Assembly: GCA_963750915.1 (NCBI GenBank)
Contig: CAVVSF010000006.1
Span: 186,001-250,000, forward strand
DNA: 64,000 nucleotides
Source: DATBJJ01 sp963750915
GTDB taxonomy: Bacteria; Acidobacteriota; Vicinamibacteria; Vicinamibacterales; 2-12-FULL-66-21
Direction of reading: 5' to 3'
Each line of letters starts with the position of its first letter. Position 1 is the first letter of the stretch. The translations under genes were made by a program, and so were the position numbers. The notes beneath the pieces are model-generated. The model was not told the DNA's origin and made no database searches. It worked only from the letters and a program-made list of their open reading frames with translations. This document shows, piece by piece, positions 1 to 7,309 of this stretch.

Positions 1-1231
1 TGACACCCGGTTGGCGGCGTCCAGTTCGGCGAGCCGCTGGCGCCGGGTGTCGTCGTCCAGGCCGCCGCTGTCGTGCAGCAGCAGATCGCGGCGGAAGTGC
101 GGATAGCCGGCAAAGATCTCGTCGCTGCCTTCGCCGGTCAGCACCACTTTCATCCCGTCGTCGCGGACGGCGCGGCTGAGCAGGTACTTGGCTACGGCGT
201 GAGCATTCGCGAACGGCCGCTCGGCATGGTAGATCGCGTCGGCGAATCCGCCGGCGAGCGCGTCGGAGGTGATGTCTATGCGCCGGAACTCGGCGCCGGA
301 ACGGACGGCCTGCGCCTCTGCCAGCGCCGCTTCGTCGTAGTCCGCGTGATCGAACGACAGCGTGTAGGCGCGGAGCGGCCGCGACGACACCTTCGAGGCG
401 ACGCCGAGCACGGCGCACGAGTCGATACCGCCGCTCAAGTAGCACGCGACCGGGACGTCGGCGCGAAGCCGTAGTCCCACTGCTTCGTCGAGCTCGTGGC
501 GCAACCGTGCGATCCACTCGCGGCGATCGCCATCGGGTTCATCCCCTGATGACCACTGCGGGTAGTTCCAGTCCCAGGTACTGGGTGACGCGGACGCGTT
601 CCCCGTCGGAAACGAGCGTGCAGCCGGGGGGCAGCTGCCGGATGCCGGCAAACAGCGACTGCGCCGGCGGATGCGACACGAAGTGGACGTCGTAGAGCGC
701 CTGCGGATCCCACACGAGCGGCACGCCGAGCGCCGCGAGCCCCTTGACCTCCGACGCGAGGTGGAGGCACCCCTCGTGAAAGGCGTAGTAGAGCGGCTTG
801 ATGCCGAAACGGTCGCGCGCAGCGAACAGCGTCCCGTCGCGCTCATCCCAGATCGCGAACGCGAACTCGCCGCGCAGCGCGTCGACGACGCCGGCACCAT
901 GCTCCTGGTAGAGATGGAGGGCGATCTCGCTGTCGGAGCGGGTGCGGAACACGTGGCCGCGCGATTCGAGCTCGCGGCGGAGACGCTCGAAGTCGTAGAA
1001 CTCGCCGTTGGCGACGAGCTGAAGCCGCCCGGTCTCATCGGCGATCGGCTGACCGCCGGTCTCGAGGTCCATGACGCTCAGGCGCGCATGGCCGAGCGCC
1101 GCGCGCCCGCGCGCCGACACCCAGACCGTCTGCGCGTCCGGGCCGCGGTGGCGCAGGCAGGCGACCGCCCGCTGAATCTTGTCTCCCTCGACGACGCCCC
1201 GCCCCGATACCGACGCTACGATGCCGCACAT
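1..1231 (-). CDS. asnB: Asparagine synthase (glutamine-hydrolysing), frameshifted and cut by the window edge
   Basis: Class B asparagine synthetase: an N-terminal Ntn amidotransferase releases ammonia from glutamine and a C-terminal ATP-pyrophosphatase domain amidates aspartate. The ATG at 1231 is chosen because it gives MCGIVAS, with Cys2 as the required N-terminal nucleophile. HARLSVMDL, NGEFYDF and RDRFGIKPLYY mark the glutaminase half. The synthetase half carries the PP-loop SGGID near 421-436 and GEGSDEIFAGYP near 100-135, but in another frame. An extra base in the GG at 577-578 turns the path after VTQY into LGLELPAVVIRG and a stop at 539. Removing it restores YWDWNYPQWSSGDEPD. The 3' end lies beyond base 1. 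The family call is secure. Whether the break is real or a sequencing error cannot be told here. Confidence 0.9.
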
Positions 1232-1322
1232 GCGATCCTCCGGACGCTCCAACGTAGCGCCGGCCGTCGATCCAAGTCGGGAGCCTGCGGTTAGGAATTG
1301 GTTGTTTCGGGGTCAGCGAGCG

Positions 1323-2741
1323 TCACGGCTGGACCGTGACGATCACCCGCTCGTAGCGCGTGAGGGGCGGCCCGCCCCGGTCGGTCACAGCCAGGACGAT
1401 GTGCATCGTCTCGGCTTTGGCGACCTTCGGCGCGACGAACCAGGCGTTGATGCTCTTCGCATCTTCGATCGCGAGCGGCGCCCCGGTGCGGCCGCTCGAG
1501 AGGAGGAGTGTGCCCGGCTCGCCGTAGTAGAACCACTCGAACGCGAGCGCGTCGCCGTCGGGATCGCTCGAGCCTTCGGCGCTGAGGTTGACCCGATCGC
1601 CCGGCTTTACCGTGAGCCGGTTCGAGTGCTTGATCCTGGCCACCGGCGGATGGTTCGCTTCGGCGAAAGGCTTGATCGTCCAGTCCATGCGGGCGGCAAA
1701 GTCGTTCTGATACGCGGTGCGCCAGCGCCAGATCGTCGCCTTGTTGCTCGTGTGCCAGTTCCCGTCCACGCCCAGCACCTCGTCCTCCGCGTCGGACCAG
1801 AACGGCCGCGTTTCCGGCTCGTAGAACCACTTGCGCAGCCGCGGCGTGTAGAGCTCGTAGCGCCCGCCCCAGCTGCCCCAGTCGGGATGCTCCGGATCAC
1901 CGAGACCGTTGTTGACCAGATAGAGGAAGCTCGGCGTATCGCCTTCCATGAGGAAGGTGGTGCGAGGGTGCTGGGCGCCGAGCGGTCCCTTGCTCCGGAT
2001 GTGCTGATCGAGCCACGGGTTGTCGACGAGGCTGAAGTCGGCGCCGGTGAACCGGCCATGGAACCGATCGCCGCTGATCCCGCTCCACGTCGCGTGGTGA
2101 TACGCGCCGCCGGCGTGCATGCCGGGGCTGGCGATGTAGAAGAGGGAGGGAAACGTCTTTCGAAGCCAGGGGCCGCTGTCGTCCTGGTCAGAGATCGTGT
2201 AGACGCGCAGCTTCGCGACGAACTTCGCGAACGCTTCCGCTGACCGGGTGTTGCGAACCTTCCAGAGCGCCTGCGCGAGGCAGTTCGGGCCGCCCCAGAT
2301 GGTGATCCAGACCGGGCGGGGATCGTCGCGGTCAACGACCTCGATAATCCAGTCGGACCCCGCCGAGTCCATGCCCGCTCCGACGGCCGCCATGCCGTAG
2401 GCTGGACGGCCTTCGCGAACGACCGACAACAGATGCGCGGCGCTCGGAAAGCCTGGTTCGTGCTTCTCGAGGTTGTCCCGGACCTTGCCGTAGGCCTCGA
2501 CGATCTCACGAATGCGCCAGGCGGCGATCTTGTCTCGCTGGTGCACCGAGGTCGTCGCCACCAGCCCCTCGATATCCCACTGATTGGCGTAGGTCAGCAA
2601 GCGGACCATCGACATCGCGTCGTCCGGCTCGTTCTCGATGTCGGTGAGCACCACGACGCGCGGTTTCTGGGCAGCCGCGACGCCAGGCCACAGCCCAAGG
2701 GCGAGGCCGAGGAACAGGATCAGCGATACGCAATGTGTCAT
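1323..2741 (-). CDS. Secreted DUF1593 / Sde182-like nucleoside-hydrolase-fold protein
   Basis: 472 residues. A cleavable signal peptide (about 1-24, ending VAAAQ) is followed by a nucleoside-hydrolase-like domain (about 28-300) opening with VVVLTDIENEPDDAMSMVRLL. That acidic cluster corresponds to the Asp-rich calcium site of nucleoside hydrolases. The C-terminal ~100 residues (ANHPPVARI... to VIVTVQP) look like an Ig/PKD-type beta-sandwich, as in the cellulose-binding protein Sde182 family. Members are often linked to polysaccharide use, but the substrate here is unknown. It is exported, probably to the periplasm or cell surface. It stands alone, 91 bp upstream of asnB on the same strand, and is divergent from the DUF502 gene. 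Confidence 0.82.
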   Translation of the reverse strand: MTHCVSLILFLGLALGLWPGVAAAQKPRVVVLTDIENEPDDAMSMVRLLTYANQWDIEGLVATTSVHQRDKIAAWRIREIVEAYGKVRDNLEKHEPGFPSAAHLLSVVREGRPAYGMAAVGAGMDSAGSDWIIEVVDRDDPRPVWITIWGGPNCLAQALWKVRNTRSAEAFAKFVAKLRVYTISDQDDSGPWLRKTFPSLFYIASPGMHAGGAYHHATWSGISGDRFHGRFTGADFSLVDNPWLDQHIRSKGPLGAQHPRTTFLMEGDTPSFLYLVNNGLGDPEHPDWGSWGGRYELYTPRLRKWFYEPETRPFWSDAEDEVLGVDGNWHTSNKATIWRWRTAYQNDFAARMDWTIKPFAEANHPPVARIKHSNRLTVKPGDRVNLSAEGSSDPDGDALAFEWFYYGEPGTLLLSSGRTGAPLAIEDAKSINAWFVAPKVAKAETMHIVLAVTDRGGPPLTRYERVIVTVQP

Positions 2742-2919
2742 GGTGAGGTGCCCGTTCGAAGGCGGCTGAGTTTACTTTACCCGCCGTCGGGCCGACAGTG
2801 GGTTCAGCCAGGCCTCGTCACGAGCGCACGGCATTCCGGAGAAGCTCCGTAGCCCCGTGGAAGCAACCCGCCTTGCCTGGAGCGTGGCGTAAGTTACGGC
2901 AATGATCTCGTGAAGTCAT

Positions 2920-2942
2920 ACCTGGCACACGACGTGCCAGGT
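2920..2942. promoter_or_regulatory. 9-bp perfect inverted repeat before the DUF502 gene
   Basis: ACCTGGCAC (2920-2928) and GTGCCAGGT (2934-2942) are exact reverse complements around a 5-nt loop. The element sits in the divergent spacer just before the DUF502 gene and covers a possible GTG start at 2941, which argues for a later start. It could be an operator or an mRNA hairpin. Nothing in the sequence says which. Confidence 0.5.
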
Positions 2943-2970
2943 GACGGCTCGCATCGAACTCGTGATACAG

Positions 2971-3600
2971 ATGCGCACGGTCCTTATGAAATACGCCCGC
3001 GAGTTCATCGTCAGCACGGTCGTCGGCGGCCTGTTCGTCGTCGTGCCCGTCTACCTGGCAGTCCTGCTGCTTCTCAAGGGCATGAAGTCGGTCGCGACCC
3101 TGGTACGGCCGTTCGCCGCCATGGTTCCTGCCTGGCTGCCGGCCGAGAACTTCTTTTCTCTCCTCCTGGTGCTGGTGGTCTGTTTCGCGGTCGGTCTCGG
3201 CGTGCGAACCAAATCGGGACGCATCTTTCGCGAGAAGATCGAGGTCATGTTCTTCGAAAAGCTTCCCGGCTACAGCGTGCTGCGCAGCCTGACGCAGCGG
3301 CTGGCGGGAAAGAGCACCGAGGAGGCATGGACGCCGGCGCTGGTGGAGCTCGAGGACGCGCTCGTGCCTGCATTCATCATCGAAGAGCTCGGCGACGGCC
3401 GGGTGACGGTGTTCATCCCGTCGGTGCCTACTCCGTTCGCCGGCGCCGTGTACGTCATCGACGCTGCCCGGGTCCACGCCGTCGACGTCCCCTTCACCCA
3501 GGCGATCTCGTCTGTCTCGCGATGGGGCTCGGGATCGAAAGAGCTCGTCGCCGCAATGACAAGGACCCCTACGTATGAGAAACCGGTCGTCAGGGGTTAG
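2971..3600 (+). CDS. DUF502 family membrane protein
   Basis: About 209 residues from the ATG at 2971. A GTG at 2941 lies inside an inverted repeat and an ATG at 2986 is also possible; none has a good ribosome-binding site. Two transmembrane segments are visible: REFIVSTVVGGLFVVVPVYL and its continuation near the N-terminus, and FFSLLLVLVVCFAVGLGV about 30 residues later. The soluble C-terminal part has the DUF502 pattern (PGYSVLRSLTQRL, FIPSVPTPFAGAVYVI). The function of the family is not established; plant homologues are called COV1-like. It is not in an obvious operon and converges on the frd operon. Confidence 0.85.
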   Translation: MRTVLMKYAREFIVSTVVGGLFVVVPVYLAVLLLLKGMKSVATLVRPFAAMVPAWLPAENFFSLLLVLVVCFAVGLGVRTKSGRIFREKIEVMFFEKLPGYSVLRSLTQRLAGKSTEEAWTPALVELEDALVPAFIIEELGDGRVTVFIPSVPTPFAGAVYVIDAARVHAVDVPFTQAISSVSRWGSGSKELVAAMTRTPTYEKPVVRG

Positions 3601-3624
3601 CGGATTGACGAGGAACCGTCGATC

Positions 3625-3978
3625 TCAGGGAATCTGCCAGATCAAATAAGCTGCGACCGTCGTGCCCACCACCGCCAGCCCGTAGGACGCGAGCGCGATC
3701 ACCTCGTTCAAGTGCTTGATCTGAAGACCGTCATAGAGCGTGTGGCGGAACCGGTGCGCCCAGTGAAAAAGCGACAGCAGGACGAGCGCGAACAGCACGA
3801 TCCGGGTGATCGGGTTGGTCATGATGCGTAGGATCTGCTCGTAGCGAGGCGCCGCCAGCCACCCCAGGGGGAAGGCGATGCCGAACAAGAACACCAGGAT
3901 CGGCATCAGCATCGCCGACACGATGCCGCCGGCGCTGAAGAGCATCCACAGCAGCGGTTCCGGGTGTCGTTTGATCAT
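3625..3978 (-). CDS. frdD: Fumarate reductase membrane anchor subunit D
   Basis: 117 residues with three hydrophobic helices (LLWMLFSAGGIVSAMLMPIL, PITRIVLFALVLLSLFHW, VIALASYGLAVVGTTVAAYL). It starts MIKRHPEPLLWMLFSAGG, typical of FrdD. With FrdC it anchors the catalytic FrdAB dimer in the inner membrane and forms the quinol sites, so that menaquinol oxidation drives fumarate reduction. It is the last gene of the frd operon, starting 13 nt after frdC. The ATG at 3978 is preferred over upstream in-frame codons because it matches the family start. Confidence 0.92.
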   Translation of the reverse strand: MIKRHPEPLLWMLFSAGGIVSAMLMPILVFLFGIAFPLGWLAAPRYEQILRIMTNPITRIVLFALVLLSLFHWAHRFRHTLYDGLQIKHLNEVIALASYGLAVVGTTVAAYLIWQIP

Positions 3979-3991
3979 GGCGCGATCTCCG

Positions 3992-4405
3992 TCAACCCAC
4001 GAGCAGCCAGGCGACGAACGCCGAGGCCGCCAGCCACGCGCCAAAGTGACCGATTAACACCAGGTGTCCGGGCACGCGCCTTCTGCCAACGTGGACGACG
4101 AGCGCCTGCGGCGCCGCCTGGAAGAACGTCACGGCGTGGAAGACAATGAAAAGAAACGCGACGACGTTGGTGGCGAGTATCGGCGCGCTGCCGGACCATT
4201 CCATGAAACGCGCGTAGCGATCGGGACCCTGGCCGACGGCGTCGATGGCGATCAGCAGGTAGACGACAAACCAGGCCACGAACATGCAGCTGAATTCACG
4301 CAGGATGAAGCGGAAATAGCACCACTTGCCCAGCCACCAGTAGGTCGACATCGGCCGCCGCAGCCAGCGCGGATGGTACGGCGTATACACGTAGGACCGG
4401 TTCAT
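3992..4405 (-). CDS. frdC: Fumarate reductase membrane anchor subunit C
   Basis: 137 residues starting MNRSYVYTPYHPRWLRRPMSTYWWLGKW by its first codons, a typical FrdC N-terminus. Three membrane helices follow (CMFVAWFVVYLLIAI, APILATNVVAFLFIVFHAVTFF, GHFGAWLAASAFVAWLLVG). His residues in FHAVTF and GHFGAW sit where the quinol-binding region of the anchor is expected. The start codon overlaps the frdB stop by 4 nt (ATGA), consistent with translational coupling. Confidence 0.92.
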   Translation of the reverse strand: MNRSYVYTPYHPRWLRRPMSTYWWLGKWCYFRFILREFSCMFVAWFVVYLLIAIDAVGQGPDRYARFMEWSGSAPILATNVVAFLFIVFHAVTFFQAAPQALVVHVGRRRVPGHLVLIGHFGAWLAASAFVAWLLVG

Positions 4406-5145
4406 TGGGCCCCCCGCGGCATGAAGAACGTCTTCATCGATTCCACGGCGGCGCTCAGCTTGTAGCGCTGAATCGCGCCGGCGGGATCGACGTGCTTGGG
4501 ACAGACCTTGGTGCACTCGCCGACGAACGTGCACCCCCAGATCCCCTCATGCTCGGACAGCACTTCCATGCGCTCCGGCGCGCCCTCGTCGCGGTTGTCG
4601 AGGTTGTATCGCTGCGCCAGCGCGATCGCCGCCGGCCCGATGAACTTGGGATCGAGGGCGTAGATCGGGCACGCCGAGTAACACAACATGCAGTTGATGC
4701 ACATGCTGAAGGGCTTGTACTCCTCCAGCTCCTCCGGCGTCTGGCGATACTCGCCGTCGGCGAGCGGCTTCTCCACCGCGCGCACGAGCCAGGGCTTGAC
4801 CCGGACCAGCTTGCGCATGAAGTCGCCGATATCGACGACGAGATCGCGAATGACGGGAAAGTTCCGCAGCGGCTCGATGCGGATCGGCCCAGGCGCGTAG
4901 TCTTCGAGAAAGGTCGCGCAGGTCAGCTTGGGCTCACCGTTGACCGTCATGCCGCAGCTCCCGCAGATCCCCATGCGGCAGGACCAGCGGTACGACAGCG
5001 AGCCGTCGAGTCGATCCTTGATGTGATTCAGCCCGTCCAGCACCACCCAGTCCTTCGGACAGGGCACCTCGTACTCGTCGAAGGTGATGTCAGACTGCTC
5101 TTCCGGACGGTACCGCGCGACCTGCAGAGTGATGTGCTTCGCCAT
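4402..5145 (-). CDS. frdB: Fumarate reductase iron-sulfur subunit B
   Basis: 247 residues. All three clusters of the electron wire from quinol to FAD are visible: 2Fe-2S (CRMGICGSCG, then C in LTCATF), 4Fe-4S (CINCMLCYSACP) and 3Fe-4S (CTFVGECTKVCP). The start is the ATG at 5145, giving MAKHITLQVARY. This lies 56 nt inside the 3' end of frdA, an unusually long overlap. It works with FrdA, C and D in anaerobic fumarate respiration, and could run in reverse as a succinate dehydrogenase. Confidence 0.95.
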   Translation of the reverse strand: MAKHITLQVARYRPEEQSDITFDEYEVPCPKDWVVLDGLNHIKDRLDGSLSYRWSCRMGICGSCGMTVNGEPKLTCATFLEDYAPGPIRIEPLRNFPVIRDLVVDIGDFMRKLVRVKPWLVRAVEKPLADGEYRQTPEELEEYKPFSMCINCMLCYSACPIYALDPKFIGPAAIALAQRYNLDNRDEGAPERMEVLSEHEGIWGCTFVGECTKVCPKHVDPAGAIQRYKLSAAVESMKTFFMPRGAQ

Positions 5146-6889
5146 GCGGTGCGGCCTCTCCATAAACCCGCTCGGCCGGCGGCCAGCGGGTGATCGTCAC
5201 GGGCAGGTACTCCACCCGGCAGGAACCATCGGCGTTGCGATACATCAACGAGTGCGCGAGGAAGCGTTCGTCATCGCGCTTGGGAAAATCGGTGCGCTGA
5301 TGGGCGCCACGTGATTCTTCGCGGCGGAGGGCCGCGTGGACGATAGCCTCCGCTACATCGAGCATGAACGCGAGCTCCAATGCGGCGAGGCGCTCGGTGT
5401 TGAACGTCCGGCTCCGATCCTCGATCGCGATATCGCCATACCGCTCCTGCACCTGGCGCAGCTTGTCGATCCCCTCCTTCAACGCCGCGCCTGAGCGGTA
5501 GATGCCGGCGCTCTGCTCCATCGCCTCCTGCATCGCGTCCCGCAGATCGACCAGGCGCTCGCGCCCTTTCGTGTTCAGCAGGTCGTGCTCGAGGCGGCGG
5601 TGCTCGTCGGTCTTCTGCGCGATGACGTGGGAGGAGATGTCGAAGCCCTCCGACGCGTACTCCGCGGCGGCCCTGCCAGCCCGCGTCCCGAACACCAGCA
5701 GCTCTGGCAGCGAGTTCGATCCGAGTCGATTCGCCCCGTTGATGCTGACGCACGCGGCCTCGCCGGCGGCGTAGAGCCCTCGGATCGGGGTGGCGCCGTT
5801 GATGTCGGTATGGATGCCGCCCATCATGTAGTGAACGACGGGCCGGACCGGAATCAGGTCGGTCACGGGATCGAGATGCTGGTACTTCGTGCAGAGTTCA
5901 CGCACGAAGGGGATCGTGGCGTTGATCCGCTTCGCACCCAGATGGCGGAGATCGAGGTGTACGACGTGACCGTACGGCGTCTCGATCGTGCGCCCCTTCT
6001 CCAGCTCTTTCACGAACGCCTGCGACAACCGATCGCGGGGGCCGAGCTCCATCGATCGCAACACCGGCTGCGGCTGCGGCCTGCCCAGGTTGTAATCCTG
6101 CAGGTATCGGTAGCCGTCCTTGTTGATCAGGTAACCGCCTTCAGCGCGCGCCGCTTCAGTGATCAAAATGCCGGTGAACGGCAGGCCCGTCGGATGGTAC
6201 TGGACGAACTCCATGTCCTTGAGTGGCGCGCCGGCGCGGTATGCCAGCGACATGCCGTCACCGTTCTTGATCGACGCGTTGGTGGTGAAGGGAAACACCT
6301 TGCCGCAGCCGCCGGTGCAGAGAACAACGGCGCGCGCGGTGATCGCCTCGATGCGTCCCGACTTGAGGTCGATGGCGACCACGCCTTCGACGCGGCCATC
6401 GTCCACCAGCAGCCTGGTGACGAACCACTCGTCGTAGCGAACGACGCTGGGATATTTGAGGGAAGTCTGGAACAGCGTGTGGAGCATGTGGAAGCCGGTC
6501 TTGTCCGCGGCAAACCACGTGCGCATCTTCTTCATGCCCCCGAAGGGGCGCACGGCAATCCGCCCGTCGGCCTCACGGCTCCACGGGCAGCCCCAGTGTT
6601 CGAGGCGAAGCAGCTCCTCGCGCGCTTCCTTGACGAAAGCCTCGACCGCATCCTGATCGCACAGCCAATCGCCGCCCGATATCGTGTCGTAGGCGTGCTC
6701 GTCGAGGCTGTCGTCGGCGCCGATGGCACCCGCCGCTCCGCCTTCGGCGGAGACGGTGTGGCTGCGCATCGGGTAGACCTTGGAGACGACGGCGACGTTG
6801 AGGCGCGGATTGGTTTCCGCGATGGCAATCGCGGCGCGCAGCCCCGCGCCGCCGCCGCCGACCAGCACGACATCGTGTGAAGGCGTCAC
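5090..6889 (-). CDS. frdA: Fumarate reductase flavoprotein subunit A
   Basis: 599 residues, close to the E. coli FrdA length. The N-terminal FAD-binding glycine motif (VVLVGGGGAGLRAAIAIAE) is followed by RSHTVSAEGGAAGA, whose His is the covalent-FAD position in this family. HPTGLPFTGILITEAARAEGG and VRPVVHYMMGGIHTD belong to the active site, and NGANRLGSNSLPELLVFG is the conserved C-terminal FAD block. It starts with GTG at 6889, 16 nt after the small upstream gene. About 20 extra C-terminal residues after PPAERVYGE overlap the start of frdB. Confidence 0.95.
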   Translation of the reverse strand: MTPSHDVVLVGGGGAGLRAAIAIAETNPRLNVAVVSKVYPMRSHTVSAEGGAAGAIGADDSLDEHAYDTISGGDWLCDQDAVEAFVKEAREELLRLEHWGCPWSREADGRIAVRPFGGMKKMRTWFAADKTGFHMLHTLFQTSLKYPSVVRYDEWFVTRLLVDDGRVEGVVAIDLKSGRIEAITARAVVLCTGGCGKVFPFTTNASIKNGDGMSLAYRAGAPLKDMEFVQYHPTGLPFTGILITEAARAEGGYLINKDGYRYLQDYNLGRPQPQPVLRSMELGPRDRLSQAFVKELEKGRTIETPYGHVVHLDLRHLGAKRINATIPFVRELCTKYQHLDPVTDLIPVRPVVHYMMGGIHTDINGATPIRGLYAAGEAACVSINGANRLGSNSLPELLVFGTRAGRAAAEYASEGFDISSHVIAQKTDEHRRLEHDLLNTKGRERLVDLRDAMQEAMEQSAGIYRSGAALKEGIDKLRQVQERYGDIAIEDRSRTFNTERLAALELAFMLDVAEAIVHAALRREESRGAHQRTDFPKRDDERFLAHSLMYRNADGSCRVEYLPVTITRWPPAERVYGEAAPHGEAHHSAGRAVPSGRAV

Positions 6890-6905
6890 GTGTAATCGCC
6901 GGCGG

Positions 6906-7130
6906 CTATTCCGCGGAGAGAAGCTCGTCCAGCAGCACGCGGCCGTCGTGCCGGACGATGCGCTGGCTCAGGCTGCCGTCGTGGTACTCATGGCGGATGG
7001 TCTGACAGCCGCACTTGTAGAGGGTTTCCCGCGTGACGACGACCTCGTCGTCGTGATCCTCGTAGTTCTCGCCGTCGACGATCTGACCGCAGGGTGCCGG
7101 CTGGCCGGTGAAGCTACCGTCCGCGTTCAT
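6906..7130 (-). CDS. Small CxC protein of unknown function, first gene of the frd operon
   Basis: 74 residues starting MNADGSFTGQPAPCGQIV. I do not recognise a family. There is no signal peptide or membrane segment. Visible features are an acidic stretch (ENYEDHDDEVVV), a CGC dyad in LYKCGCQTIRHEYHDG, a third Cys near position 14, and several His residues that could bind metal. It ends 16 nt before frdA in the same direction and is the only gene between the promoter region (7131-7309) and the frd genes, so it is probably co-transcribed. A role as a metal or redox accessory of fumarate reductase is only a guess. Confidence 0.65.
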   Translation of the reverse strand: MNADGSFTGQPAPCGQIVDGENYEDHDDEVVVTRETLYKCGCQTIRHEYHDGSLSQRIVRHDGRVLLDELLSAE

Positions 7131-7309
7131 GCTCCCCTCCTTCGATGGTGCCGGGGTCTCCGATACGCCGAACCGAGTAGGCCGAACGAATAGTAGGCTA
7201 AACTCGCGCCGCGACGAAGAATATTCCAGAATTCACGAGCTTCGGTTCGCCAGGATCAGACGTGAACGTTGGAAAATGCAGGCCACCGGCTTGACAGGAG
7301 CGATGACCG

